Source: Rhodeus uyekii (taxonomy: Eukaryota > Chordata > Actinopteri > Cypriniformes > Acheilognathidae). From it: a stretch of 64,000 nucleotides of DNA. Shown here piece after piece: positions 1 to 13,497 of the stretch; the first letter of the stretch is position 1; each line of letters begins with the position of its first letter. Made by a program: the position numbers and the translations under genes. The stretch lies in assembly GCA_037043235.1 (NCBI GenBank), contig JAWRVZ010000088.1:1054001-1118000 (forward strand), read 5' to 3'. The notes beneath the pieces are model-generated. The model made no database searches and was not told the DNA's origin. It worked only from the letters and a program-made list of their open reading frames with translations.

Positions 1-67
1 TATGCAGTAAACTTACAGTTTTAGTTTGAACATGTTGTAATCAAAAACAATAATGTTTGGATTGCAG

Positions 68-3000
68 GTGGAGATGGTATTTTGGCTACTTTCCATGCTG
101 GCCTCTAGAGATCGGGAAGAGATGTCCCGTACCCTTCTGGCAATGTCAAGCTCACAGGAAAGTTGCATGGCTATGCGCAAGTCTGGCTGTGTCCCACTGC
201 TTGTGCAGATACTCCATGAGGGAGGCACCGGGGAGGCAGCTGGGACAGGAGGCTACAGTCGAGAAGCCCGTTCCAGAGCCAGTGCTGCTCTTCACAACAT
301 TGTGTACTCACAGCCAGACGAGGGCCAGGCACGACGTGAGATGAGAGTCCTTCATGTGCTGGAGCAGATCCGCTCCCACTGTGAGAACGGCTGGGACTGG
401 ATTGAGACTCATTTAAGTACCCCCTCACCTGGTGGTGGCAAAACCACAGGTGAGCCCTGGTTAAAGAAAGAATATATATTGTCATACATATTGTTATGAT
501 GATATAAAATATACATTTTCTTTGATATCCACAGAAATCCCAGAGCCTGTGGACCCACAGATGTGCCAGGCCTTATGCGCAGTAATGAAGTTATCTTTTG
601 AGGAAGAGTACCGCAGGGCAATGAATGAACTAGGTACGTGCATGCAATTTTTCTAAATAGGCCAAAGAGCAATAGAGTGTATTCTGTTGGTAAAAACAGA
701 CTGAAAAGCTAATTTGTGTATATTTTAGGGGGCCTGCAGGCCATTGCAGAGCTAATGCAGCTGGACCAAGAACTGCATGGCATGCACAATGAGCCAATCA
801 ATTTGGCCCTCCGGCGTTACACAGGCATGGCACTCACTAATCTTACATATGGAGATGTTGTAAATAAGGTAAATATTCAAATTATTGGATACAAGTGTGA
901 AACCATGTATAAGCGACATAGCGTTAATAAACAACAGGCAATTAAATACAACAAGTGCCCAATATTAAGTTATTGTCATACTGGTCATACATGTTTTTAC
1001 TGTAATAGATGGCTTATATAGCTATATATATTTGAAATATAGCTTTCCTGTAGCTCAAACAGTAGAGCGTGGCGCTTGCCAACGTCAAGGTCATGGGTTT
1101 GTATCCCAGGGAAAGCAAGAACTGATTAGTTTTGGATTAAAGCGTCTGCTAAATGCATAAATGTAAATATATATAAAAAAATTAAATACTTAAAATATAA
1201 ATGTGATCATTGATAATGGTTCATTTTGATATTATTATACATTCAGTACCAGGCAAATGTGTAACTGGCACATGCAGTACGTTTAAAAGCTTTTCTTCTT
1301 GTGATGTTGACAAAATCCTCTTTATTTAATTTTTCAGGCAACTCTTTGCTCAAAGAAAAACTGTCTTCAAGCCATTGTTGCACAGCTTGCATCTGATAAT
1401 GAGGAATTACAACAGGTACATAAATTACTTTTCCAAACCATTAGATGAACTTTAAGTATAGACAAATATAATAATGGCTCGATGGTATTTTTTTACTTCA
1501 TGTGATCTGCTATAATTTTTAGGTAGTGTCAAGTATACTGAGAAACTTGTCATGGCGTGCTGATATCAACAGTAAAAGGGCTTTGAGAGATGTTGGTAGT
1601 GTGTCAGCTCTTATGACATGTGCATTGCAGGCTACGAAGGTACGAGATCAAATATCTCTTGTTTAGATCTAAGTTTACATAAAAGTGAAGATTTACCCAT
1701 TAAGTAATAAGTAATGAGTGATTTTTCATTGTCTTCCCCATAGGAATCCACCTTAAAGAGTGTGTTAAGTGCACTGTGGAATTTGTCTGCACATAGCACT
1801 GAGAATAAGGTGGCAATTTGTTCTGTCGATGGTGCTCTTGGCTTTTTGGTTAGCACTTTGACTTATCGATGCCAAACCAACTCATTGGCCATTATTGAGA
1901 GTGGTGGAGGCATCCTGCGTAATGTGTCCAGTCTTATTGCTACCCGAGATGATTACAGGTATCATGTTTATTCACATTCACAAATTAAGCAGAGGTATTG
2001 GTCTAACTATCAACGACATAATTTAATTTCTCCCCGTTTTCCTATTTAAGGCAAATCCTCAGGGATCACAACTGCCTCCAGACTCTGCTGCAGCACTTGC
2101 GATCTCACAGTCTGACCATTGTAAGTAATGCATGTGGAACCCTCTGGAACCTGTCTGCACGTAGTCCGAAGGACCAGGAACTGCTGTGGGATCTGGGAGC
2201 TGTAAGCATGCTGCGCAATCTTATCCACTCAAAGCACAAAATGATAGCCATGGGAAGTGCTGCAGCTCTGAGAAACCTCCTCACAAATCGTCCTCTCAAA
2301 TATAAAGATACCGCTGTTATATCCCCAGGATCCTGCATGCCATCCCTCTACATGAGGAAACAGAAGGCATTAGAGGCTGAATTAGATGCAAAGCATCTGG
2401 CAGAAACATTTGATTCAATCGAGAAGCAAAGTTTCAAGCATCAAAGTATAAACAAACCATTGAGGCACATTGAAAGCCTGGCAAAAGACTATGCTTCAGA
2501 TTCTGGTTGTTTTGATGATGACGAGGCACCTAATACATCAACCAGCTTGGACACAGGAACCTTCTCCATGCTCTCCATGTTCCTGAATAATTCTAACTTC
2601 CTGAATACTCAGCCACGTAAGCGAGAAGGGGAGTCTGAACAAGATATTGAAACCTTTCAAACTGATAATAAAAGGTCACAACCCCCTGATGATGAAGTGA
2701 CTGTGGCAGCTGAGAAATTAGCCAAGAAAATCACCAACACGGTGGCTAAAATTGACAAACTGGTTGAAGACATTACCATGCATACATCCTCGGAGGACAG
2801 CTTCAGCCTCAGTTCAGAAGATCATTTTGTGGATTGGAATTATGGGCCAGATGAGCTTCACGAGGCTCGAGCCATTTCATGTTCCCCGTGTCATCTCTCT
2901 GATACCAGCTCTTTTTCACCTAAAGAGCGTCTCAGTAGAGCACATGCCTTCTTGCGTCTAAAAACAGCCAAGTCGAGTTTATCCAATGACAGCCTTAACA

Positions 3001-6000
3001 GTGGAAGCACCAGTGATGGCTATTGTGGCAGTCAGGAACAGACTCACACCTCTGCAAAACCAACAGAACAACAACGTCCAAATAAACTTGACCTCAAGTT
3101 AGCTCATGAGGAACCATTGAACAGAAGTGTACATATTTCAAGAGTCATATGTCAAAATGAGATCCCTGAAAGAGATTTTGAGACAAACAAAGATGCTATT
3201 TTGCCTGATTTAGGCTCCACAGATACAGAGAAGAGTCAAGAACCTTTTATATCAACACCTGCAACTGTATCAACCAAGGTGTCTTCGGATGCCAGTATAC
3301 CAACAGTCAAGTTGTCTCCCTCCTATCAGCATGTTCCCCTGATCCAGAGTGTTGCCAAGTTTGGAGTGGCAAAAACTGCAATTAATGTTCAGGCAGCTCA
3401 AGCAATGCGTAGGCAAGCTTGGGTTCCAACAGTGATGACTGGCGGAAGTATTAGCAAGTTTTCCCCAATTTGCTCTGCAAGAAGTCCCACAATAGGACAG
3501 CTGGAAACCCCTCAGAAGTATTCTGTAGAAAACACTCCAATATGCTTCTCTCGCTGCAGTTCTCTGTCCTCTTTATCTTCTGGGGATGGAGCACTTGACG
3601 GACAGAGTCAGACTGAAAATGAGCTAGAGAGTGACTCATCATTAGAGATCATAGAGGTGGAAGATGTGAATGATGAGAGAAAAGATGAAGAGGAAGAGAA
3701 TGAGACACTTGATGACTTGAGTGACAGTCAGTTATTAGTAACTGATCAGAAAATAAGCAGCTCTGAACTAACTGAGATCCCTAGTACAATCAAAAATGAG
3801 AAGAGGTTCCTTAGAGGAGTGTCCCCAATAATTCTTGAGGACAGGACACCATCCAGCTCTTCAGAAAACTGCATTCATGAAACACCTCTTGTAATGAGCC
3901 GCTGTAGTTCAGTGAGCTCGCTTGGCAGCTTTGAATCTCCTTCAATTGCCAGCTCTATTCAGAGTGATCCATGCAGTGAAATGATAAGTGGAACTGTTAG
4001 CCCCAGTGACCTACCAGACAGCCCAGGACAAACAATGCCTCCGAGTCGCAGCAAAACTCCTTGCTGTGCAGAATCAAGTGGACCTGAGACACAGATGCTT
4101 AGTGGTGTAGGAAGCCAGTGGGAAAGCAGTTTGCGCAAATTTATGGAAATCACAGACTTTAAAGAAAGGTTTAACCTACCTCCAGATTTGGACACAATGA
4201 TCTATTTCACTGTGGAAAAACCAATTGAGAATTTCTCTTGTGCCTCTAGTCTGAGTGCCCTCCCTCTGCATGAACACTATGTTCAGAAAGATGTGGAGCT
4301 CAAGCTTACTCCTTTGCTAAACCAACAAGACAATGATCCAGAGGATTCTGAAAAGGAAGAGGATATGGATGACCAAGACCAATACAGTGAAGGCAACTCA
4401 GACGATGACATTGAAATTCTCAAAGAGTGCATTAATTCTGCCATGCCTTCTAGGTTTAAGAAGGTAAGGCCCACTGTGATGCCCAACCTCTCAAACCAAG
4501 TTCTCAACATGCAGTCTCGAAAATCTGTACAATTACCAGTGTATATGGTGCTGCAGAATAAAAACAGTCAAATGTTTTCAGGACAAAAGCTTGGAATGTC
4601 TTCAAAAGAAATCTATCATGATGATTCCTCTTATACTGACTCAGCTGAAGGTACGCCCATTAATTTCTCAAGCACCACTTCCTTGAGTGATGAAACTCTC
4701 CAATATCCAGTCAGAAATAAAGGAATAAAAGACTGGCGAAGAAACAAAGAGACACAAGACCTTGTTGATATTGAGGCAAAGAGAATTGAAGACCTACGTA
4801 TGTTCTCTCGCTTCCACAAGCCAACTAAAATTACATGTCAGTCTCACACAGTTGCAAACCAACTAAACAAAACAATCAGACATATGGTGCCCACTCAGAG
4901 ATTACTTATTCAGAGTAAAGAGATGGCAGCAAAAATGACCCAGCAAAGAATTCAAAGCCAGTCTCCAGTTCGACAAATTCAAAAGCAAGGACAGAATCTG
5001 TCAAAAAGCATGCCACAGTTAGATAATCCCATAAGAAAGCAAAACACTGAGGTGTACCAAAATCAGAAAACCTGCTCTCGGAGTCATACACAGGAGAACA
5101 CTTTATCGTTTCAGTCTAGGCATTACCCAACAACTGCAGAAGTGGCCATCTGCCATAAAATGGACAGACAGGATGGACTGGTGAATAGGACGGGACGGAA
5201 ACAACATTATGACTCAAACAAGACTAATGTAATACATAATGCTAATATACAAGAGCAAGTCAACGGTTACCAGTCCCGTCAAAAGGGTTTTCACAGAATC
5301 AAGCAAAATCTCATTTTAGAAGAAGCACCTCCATGTTACTCTTTAAGTTCCTCGCTTAGCTCTTTGAGTGATGCAGATTTTGAGGAACATCATGAAAAAC
5401 CTCGGCATACATGGATAAGGAATAGGCATAATATTACATCCAACCCTCCTAAATCACAGCAAGACCTCAGCCCGTTTGAAGAGAACAGCTCGCCAAGCTC
5501 AGTCAGCATGGATTCAGAAGATGATCTTTTGATAAAATGCATAACATCTGCTATGCCTCAACAGAAGAAAAAACAGACTTCCAGAAAAAGGAAAAACGAG
5601 AAAAAGCACAAACAGAAAACTACTCTTCAGAAAACAACGGAGGAGTGGAGCCCTGAAGTTGACCTAGACACTGATGAAATGGCATCCGACAAAGACTCTG
5701 AACTCAATAGTGTTGAATGGAGAGCAATACAAGAAGGAGCAAATACAATCATTACCAAATTGCAAGCTTCAAAGTCCCAGGAACCCTCATCAGAGTCTGA
5801 ATCCGTTCTGTCATTCATGTCTGGTTCAAGCTTTACTCCTAAAGAGAAGAAGGTATACAAAGATGACAAAAAGGCTAATAAACCACTTGATTTTGCCCCT
5901 CGTAAACCTGTCCCAAACCTGCCTATGGTCTTTAGAGGTAGAACTGTGATATACACACCCAAGAAGGAGACAACTCTCTCTCAAAGACCAGCACCTAAAA

Positions 6001-7625
6001 AAATGATGCCAAAATCAGATGCACCTAAAAATCCTAATCTAGCTCAACATAGGTCAAGAAGCCTTCACAGACTGGGAAACCCCATGGAATCAACTCAGTT
6101 TTCATTGCCCAAAAGAAGCTCAACACCACCAGCCAGGATACCAAAGAGCTCATCTTCAGGATCATCTCAAAGTTCAACACCTTCTAGACATCCTCAGAAA
6201 AAACAAACTTCCCCAACCCAAACCATTAAACAAGGCCCGAAGAAGGTGTCATCAGCACCATGCAGTCCACCGGACAAAAGCACTTCAAATATCAATCAAA
6301 ATTCTAAATCTCCTATTGACAGGAAAACACAAAAATCTCCCGTCAGAATACCATTCATGCAGAATCCATCAAGGCAGACAAGAAATATTTCACCTTTAGT
6401 AACCAACCAGACCAGCAGCATCAACAGACAAAATACCCACATGTCAGCGAAAAGAGTCCTACCAGCAAACCGATTGGATTTGGTTCGCATGACATCCACT
6501 CATTCAAGCAGTGGTGAATCAGATCGTAATGGCTTTCTCAGACAATTGACATTCATCAAAGAATCTCCAAAAGTCTCAAGGCGTGATGCTTCTTCACGTT
6601 CTGTCCCAACATCGCAGCATGTCTCACCTCGAAGAGCAAGTCCAGGGGCCCCAGCAGTTTTCTTATGTTCCTCTCGTTGTCAGGAGCTCAAGGAAGCAGT
6701 TCAAGGTCCAAGAACAATGCCTGTGACTCAAGGACAAAGACAAATTCAGGAACAGGGGGATCTCAGACAGGGCATGGCTGTATCAAGAGCCACCTCCATT
6801 GATAGAGACATCGCTGTGAAACGTCCAGCTAGACGAACGAGCTCAGAAAGTCCTTGCAGGGCCTCACAGAGAAATAGACCCGGACCAAAGCCGAGAGAAA
6901 AAAGGGATGATACCTTCAAAAGATATTCTTCCTCACCAAGCATAAATGTCTTGAGTCGTGTCACAAGCCGCTCCTCTCTTCGCTCTTCATCCTCTGACTC
7001 AAGTGGGCGAGCTAAAAGTGAAAGGAACACAAATCAGAGGCAGCAGAGGGTTGGATCATGTAACGCTGACAAAGTTACCTGGAGAAGGATTCGTGATGAG
7101 GATGTTCCCCAGATATTAAAGAGCACCCTTCCACCCACTGCATTGCCTCTGTTACCTTCACCTGATGGTACCAAACAAATGCCACCACCGCTTCCAGGAA
7201 AACTGCCTACTATTACACTGGCGTCACGGAAAACAAGTGACGCAATTGTTCAAACTGAGGATTACTCAGCCAACAAAATTAACTCAAGCACCTCTCCCAC
7301 AATTGAAAAAGGTCTTAGCATTACAGAGGAGGTCACAAAGATGGTCCTTCCCAGAAAAATAAGTATGGCCTTTGGGAATACCCTCCAAGATGGGGATTCA
7401 GATGGATCTCTGAAAAACTACAGCACAGCATCATCCTCCACCTTTCAGTCAGTGGAAAGTACCCACAGTTGTGGTGTTGGACATTTCCGACAGAGCTCCC
7501 CTAGTAAAGCCGTCAGAGTTACTCCTTTCAACTACATCCCCAGCCCCATGGTCTGTTCCTCTCCACAGACACAGGGTCAAGCAACAACAATACCTGAAAA
7601 AACAGGGGAAAAACATGAAGCATAA
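68..7625 (+). CDS. apc2: APC family protein, apc2-like (3' part; 5' exons lie before the window)
   Basis: Scaffold of the beta-catenin destruction complex and a microtubule-associated protein. Exons read from GT-AG borders in one frame: 68-449, 535-633, 729-868, 1338-1415, 1523-1639, 1744-1958, 2051-7625; about 2201 residues are visible. The first six exons and the start of the seventh encode armadillo repeats (for example ALWNLSAHSTENK, GGGILRNVSSLIA). The last exon has 20-aa repeats (TPICFSRCSSLSSLSS near 3535; TPLVMSRCSSVSSL near 3882; TPINFSSTTSLSD near 4654), two SAMP motifs (CINSAMP near 4428; CITSAMP near 5538), the conserved block SDLPDSPGQTMPPSRSKTP near 4007, and a Ser/Arg/Lys-rich basic region. 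I see no PINYSLKY-type 15-aa repeats and no C-terminal PDZ ligand; the protein ends soon after VTPFNYIPSPMV. These absences and the neighbours C19orf25 and REEP6 point to APC2; the alternative is apc. Confidence 0.85.
1040..1168 (+). repeat. tRNA-derived SINE in an apc2 intron
   Basis: The head resembles a tRNA: an A-box-like stretch (tagctcaaacagtagagc) and a B-box-like stretch (gggtttgtatccc). The tail contains 'aaagcgtctgctaaatgc' and ends 'ataaatgtaaat', the common 3' tail of cyprinid HE1/DANA-type SINEs. The same head and tail recur on the other strand at 23845-23965. Confidence 0.75.
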
Positions 7626-9235
7626 AACCTGTGATCTGTCCACAGTTCCAGGCTTGACAAAGCACTATGCTCCTGATGCTACAAAAACTCAGGTGGTAAT
7701 GGATATCGTTCTGTTTACCTCGGATATTTAATGAGTGTTGTGCTTACAGATGCTTCAGAAGATTTACTTATTTGAAAGAAAAAAGAAAAAAATTCATCTG
7801 GATGTGAACAATTAGTCATGTACTAAGGAACCTCACTGGATTCACAACTTGTACCTAACACCACATGTGAGGGTATAACTTTTTTTTTATATTTTTGTAC
7901 AGTGATAATAATCATTGCTTGTGCTACTTGGACAATTAATGAAACATGAGAAAGACTGCCTCGGAGTACGCTATCCACTGATAAAAAATGATGGCCCACA
8001 TTCAGAACAATATGCAAACTATTCTCTGAAAGTGACAAATACTTTAAAAGACCATGTGCCACCTGCGAACCGGAAAAGACTGTTGTATTCTCACATGAGA
8101 ACCATGTATGCACATGCCTTTATGCCACACTGACAGGTTAAAACAGCCTATTGCCTTCACTTATTATTACTGCAGGTAAATATAGCTACAATAGGTAAAA
8201 TCTGCACAAAATGTCTATGTAATCGTCATGGATATTTAGTGGTACTGTTGTAAATACTGATTTAAAACTGTAGTCTAATGCTTCCCAGAAGGCAAATTGT
8301 AATCCTACCATTGCTACAAATAGCATGCTCACTTATCCACTGTAAACACGTGATGTTAACTTTGCAGTTTCTTTTTTCAATGGCAATGACAGACTATGAG
8401 TACAACTATGAATCTCTACCCACACATTTGCATTTTTGAATATAAGATTGTTGTATCTGTCAAGTGTTCAGCAAAATGTATGTTATACAATTAAGTGGTT
8501 GTACATATTCTTGCTAACCGAATGCTTTCAAAATGTCATTTTGTGTACAGTCACGTTATGCTTTAAGTATTTAAAACCAAGCTAATGAGTAGCAACTCTG
8601 TGGTTTGAGATAAATACTTGCCATTAACAGTAAGTTGGGCTGAATTCTAACAGACTACTGTAGAATGTTCAAAATGGCTTCCATTCAACCAAAGCCCATT
8701 ACCAAAACTGCAGCTATACTTGTAAGCAAATATTGTATTAGCCAGCACAAAAAGTGTTTGTTTTATTTGGTGAGGTGCAGTATTTACATGGACTTAGTTT
8801 AACTGTGATATAACAGCTTCACTCAATTTGTCTCTTTTAGTCAGAAAACATGCATTCTCTCTTTAAAGTAAAGTCATTGATCCCACACCAGTCTTTAGAA
8901 ATTCTGAGAAACATGAAGAGAACTGTATTTCAGATGTAGTGCGAGTGCTTATACCAACCAGTGTTCCCAGATTAAAGACTTAATGTCTGACTATATCTGA
9001 ATATACTGAAATTGAACAGAAACAGAGCTCAGTGTAATGTGTAATGACCCATAACAGCTGTGGTCAGGATAAAGCAATATGATGCAATGTTAAACTCATA
9101 TTGACAATTAGAGAAAGTTTTATGCATATTTGAAAGGTAAAAGCATGAATTGGGTTCAGAATATTGATAGAGCAGTCTTAGTTAAACAGTTAGGGGTTCT
9201 CAAATAAACATTCTAATAAAATTGTGTATGTGTTT
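7626..9235 (+). other. 3' untranslated region of the apc2-like gene
   Basis: A-T-rich unique sequence after the stop codon, with no supported ORF. Two AATAAA signals lie at 9203-9208 and 9215-9220, followed by a GT-rich stretch (tgtgtatgtgttttatttc) that suits a downstream cleavage element. The end position is inferred from these signals. Confidence 0.6.
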
Positions 9236-9316
9236 TATTTCTTCTGAGTGGGGTTGTGATTTATCAATGGTAGATTCTTACTTCGAGCTAAATCTAAGTC
9301 ATTTGTATTTACATTT

Positions 9317-10000
9317 AAAGGAATAGTTCACCCTTTTCAAATGAAAATTATGTCATTAATTACTCAAGCACTGAACTGATTCAATGTGTTTCTTGAATGC
9401 AATGTAAGTCGCTTTGGATAAAAGCCTCTGCCAAATGCATAAATGTAAATGTAAACATAACTGAAAGCCCACGGGTTATGATGAAATCTGAGAGCTTTCT
9501 ATCCTTCCACATTCACCTACGCAACTGACACTTTGACGCTTCGAAAGTTCATAAAGAGAAACTTCTATAAGTAAAACTAATCCATATGAATTGAGAGTTC
9601 AGTTTCTGAAAAGACTTGATCGATTTATGTGATAAACAGAAGGCTTTTATTCACATATACATTTTCATTGGTGAACATAAACAGAAGCTCAACGGTAGCT
9701 TGTAGAAGATGGACAAAAGTCTTACGAGTTTGGAAGAACAAACCTTTTGTTGAAGGTCTCTTCAGAAAATTTGGACTAAACCACTCGATTCATATCGATT
9801 AGACTTACAATCTCTCTACGGACCTTTTGAAGCATCAAAGTGGTAGTTTTGTAGCTGTCAGGGGAGGGACAGACATATATTTCAGATTTCATCAAGAACT
9901 TCATTGTTTTCCCGAAGATGGACAAAAGTCTTATAAGTTTGCAACAACATGACTGAGTAATTAATGACAGAATTTTCAATTTGGGGTGAATTATTATGCA
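9317..10000. repeat. MITE-like DNA element with subterminal inverted ends
   Basis: The left end 'ggaatagttcaccctttt' is matched in inverse orientation near 9977-9995 (ggggtgaattatta). Internal words such as 'cttttattcacatata' recur at 34865-34890, where a second diverged copy lies in the nwd1-like gene. Exact ends are uncertain. A SINE tail (9405-9455) interrupts it. Confidence 0.45.
9405..9455 (+). repeat. SINE 3' tail fragment
   Basis: It matches the SINE tail at 1140-1165: 'gtcgctttggataaaagcc' followed by 'aaatgcataaatgtaaat'. There is no tRNA-like head, so it is 5'-truncated. Confidence 0.65.
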
Positions 10001-10384
10001 ATGACTTCAAAACATTGCTTTTTGAAAATTCTGAACTAGCACAAGTTTGGGTCAGAACTACCTTATTTCTGGAAATTGTATACAGGGGGAACACTGTACC
10101 CCAACTAATTGCCTACTGTTTAAATTATCCATAGTTTATAAGTTATATTATGAATCTATTTCATATATTCCCGTACTTTTACCAAGGCTAAATTGAGCCA
10201 ATTTGCTATTTTGCTCTTATATGGTATATATTTTATTATTATAAACTAGAATGCTAACTAAAATAACTAATAAATGAAAATTCTGTTCAGTAACAAAAAG
10301 GGGGACCAATAAATGTTAAGCTAAATATTACAACAGAAAATCCATTTCACAAATTAAAATCGTGGTTAAATGATTGAAGAACAT
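10001..10384. other. AT-rich intergenic stretch, nothing recognised
   Basis: Low-complexity A/T-rich DNA between the MITE-like repeat and the L2 element. I see no coding signal, RNA gene or clear repeat border. Confidence 0.5.
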
Positions 10385-12232
10385 TAATTTATCAGTCCAC
10401 TTGAGGACACTATGCTGAAGGCAGTGCCTCAAAGAGATTTTCTCGTTTCTTTTCTCCATTTCCACATGATTACATGTGGAAATGGAGATGATTTGGTTGA
10501 CAACATTTCAAGTCCAATATTAAGTCCATTTTGGTCCGGTTGGAGATGGGTTGAGGATTTAGACCATTTCATAGTACTGAGACTGCTCTCATTAGAGTTA
10601 CAAATGATTTGCTCTTCATCCGATCGTGGTTGTATCTCTCTGTTAGTGTTACTGGACTTTAGTGCTGCATTTGATACAATTGACCACAAAATCCTTCTAA
10701 ATAGACTTGAAAATTATGTTGGCATTAGTGGAGTTGCATTAGCCTGGTTCAAATCATACCTATCTGACCATTATCAGTTTGTAGCGTTAAATGAGGAGAT
10801 GTCATATCGATCACGGGTTCAGTATGGAGTTTCTCAAGGTTCAGTACTAGGACCATTGCTTTTCACCCTGTACATGCTTCCTTTGGGTGCAGTTATTAGG
10901 AAGCATGGCATTAGCTTTCATTGTTACGCTGATGATACTCAGCTCTATATTTCTTCTCATCCTCATGAAATGTACCAATTCACTAAATTAACTAATAACT
11001 TTCTACTGCTTAATTCTGAAAAAACAGAGATTCAAATTATTAGACCAAAAAGTTCCGCACGTAATAATTTAGACTACTGCCTAACACTCAATGGCTGTTC
11101 TGTCAAGTCTTCGTCGTCAGTTAGAAACCTGGGTGTGCTCTTTGATACCAATCTTTCATTTGAAAGCCATGTTTCTAGCATCTGTAAAATGGCATTCTTC
11201 CATCTTAAAAATATATCTAAATTGCGACATATGCTATCTAAGACAAATGCGGAAAAGTTAGTTCATGCGTTCATGAGTTCAAGGCTAGATTATTGTAATG
11301 CTTTACTAGGTGGTTGCCCTGCACGCTTAATAAACAAATTCCAGCTGGTCCAAAATGCAGCAGCTCGAGTTCTTACTAGAACCAGGAAGTATGAGCATAT
11401 TAGCCCGGTTCTGTCAAACCACAAAAATGTACTTTTACTTACAAAGCATTAAATGGTTTAGCTCCACAGTACTTGAGCGATCTCTTAACACATTATAGTC
11501 ATTCACGTCTATTGCGATCCCAAAATACTGACCAGCTTATAATACCTAGAATATCAAAGTCAACTGCTGGCGGTCGATCCTTTTCCTCTTTAGCTCCTAA
11601 ACTCTGGAACAGTCTTCCTATTACAGTTCGGGAAGCAGACACACTCTGTCAGTTTAAATCTAGACTAAAAACACATCTCTTCAACCTGGCATACACATAA
11701 CACATTATACATACATTTTTAATCCAAATCATGTAAAATGATTGTTAGGCTGCATAATTTAGGTCAGCCGGAACCGGGAACATTCCCATAACATCTGATG
11801 TACTCGATACATCAGAAGAAGAATGGCATCTACGCTGATATTGGTCTCTGTTTAATCCGAGGTTACCGTGGTCAGCTGGATCCTGATCAGATGAAGGACC
11901 TGGACATGAGCACAGCACTGCCCTGAAGTGTCTGCGGCGATCGTGACTCTACTAAACCCTCCCCTGTGACGACCATGAACCCATCTCTAACAGGACCAAA
12001 TTACACTTAATATATGACTTGAATTATCAATATAATAATCAAACCATCAATCAAATCGATCAATAATCATAACTTAACACTTAATATTCATCAATTGTAT
12101 TAATTTACCTGCTCTTTTAAGGCTGCCGTTCAGGCAAACAAACTTTGTTTATAATGTTTTCATGTGACCACTGTAAAGCTGCTTTGAAACAATCTGTATT
12201 GTAAAAAGCGCTACATAAATAAAGGTGACTTG
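10385..12232 (+). mobile_element. L2-clade non-LTR retrotransposon, defective, with 3' end
   Basis: An open frame at 10412-11452 and its continuation at 11473-11700 encode a reverse transcriptase fragment. Visible motifs are the LLDFSAAFDTIDHKILL core, YGVSQGSVLGPLLF, and CYADDTQLY with the catalytic YADD box (near 10925). After YISSHPHEM the frame jumps to NNFLLLNSEKTEIQ, so part of the palm/thumb region is deleted; a frame change follows at about 11450. The 3' part ends in the L2-like tail 'gtaaaaagcgctacataaat' then 'aaaggtgacttg'. The endonuclease half is missing, so the copy is 5'-truncated and cannot move by itself. A second 3' fragment of the family lies at 35731-36333. The left border is approximate. 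Confidence 0.8.
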
Positions 12233-12530
12233 ACGATGCTACTGCTAGATAAAAGTCATTTTTATCCATCAATCAGTCAATCATGGACCACAGCTTGAGA
12301 ACCAATGTGCTAATGCCAAAGAAATGACACACATAAGCTCTAAGGGTAGTGAGATCTTTACATGATACTAGTTATTTTATAAATTATTTTTATCTATTTA
12401 TTTTAGAGCATAATTGCAAGGACAAAAAGCCTTATTTAATGCAAATGAAAATTAAACTGTGACGAATAGATGTACAGTCTAAACACTGGAAAAAAATCCA
12501 TTCATCAAAAAAACAAAAACAAAGCTTGTA
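12233..12530. other. Intergenic stretch, nothing recognised
   Basis: A/T-rich DNA between the L2 tail and the Tigger element. No coding or RNA signal seen. Confidence 0.4.
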
Positions 12531-13191
12531 CAGTAATACCTCGGTTTACGACTGACTTTGTATACGAGCTAATCAGTGTATGAGCATTGTATCGGAGTGC
12601 GATAAAATTTTCCTCGCCCAGTTCTTGTGGAAAAGTCCTAACGTTCAGCATCTTCGCATGTATTTTTTTGTACAGTGCAGCATATAGACAATGGCCCCCA
12701 AGATGAGTAAGAAAGAAGGTACAAAAAAGGAGATGATAACTGTGGTATTGAAAAGATAAATTATCGATGAGCATGAACGAGGTAAGCGTGTTTCAGATCT
12801 GGCAAAGATTAACAAACATTCGACGTCCACAATCTATACAATATTAAAGAAAAAAAGATGAAATCAAAGTGATGGTGAACGTCAGTCAAGAGAGAGAACT
12901 CCAGACATTTTACCAGAAGTTCTCATGGAGGGAGATTCTCAGTAACTCCTCCTCCTCCTCTCATCTCCTTCATGCCAGCAGCGACGCTACTCAAAGGTTA
13001 AGTGCATGTTACAGTAAATAGTAATTAATAGGGTAAAACCAAAAAAACAATATTTAAAATGTGCATTTATGGTCATGTGGAATGAGTCAAGTGATTTTTT
13101 TTACATTCTTATTGGGAAAATTGTTTTGGTGTGTGAGAAACGAGCTCTTGGAACGAATAACTCTAGCTACTCGTAAACCGAGGTATTACTG
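12531..13191. mobile_element. Tigger/pogo-like DNA transposon remnant, copy 1
   Basis: The left inverted repeat CAGTAATACCTCGGTTTACG (12531) is matched by its reverse complement ending at 13191, and TA flanks both ends. Inside, about 12690-12860 on the + strand can be read as the start of a pogo-type transposase: MAPKMSKKEGTKKEM, a stop, then a helix-turn-helix-like segment (RVSDLAKINKHSTSTIYTIL). The rest of the transposase is gone, so this is a non-autonomous or decayed copy. Confidence 0.75.
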
Positions 13192-13497
13192 TATTGTGAA
13201 AACAAATTACATTAATGTAAAATACATTAAGACTGAATGGATTGTGTACTAATTATATTAAACACACAACACACATTAACATTGACCAAGTAGATTTATA
13301 TCAAATAAATCAGCCAAAAATATCACAGACAAATCATTAAATAAATGCGATCCAATCCAATTGGAAGAACACTCGGTATTCTCCTATTAATTTTAATATT
13401 AATTTGTTATATTGCCAACTCTGGCAATAAACTACTGAGTAAGCAAATCAAGTTCATAAGATGGAGGCATGAATGTTCTCCAGGTCCCTGCAAGTTG

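Noticed and set aside
5627..5962. 111-residue ORF antisense to apc2
   Set aside because: Shadow of the apc2 last exon; no independent signal.
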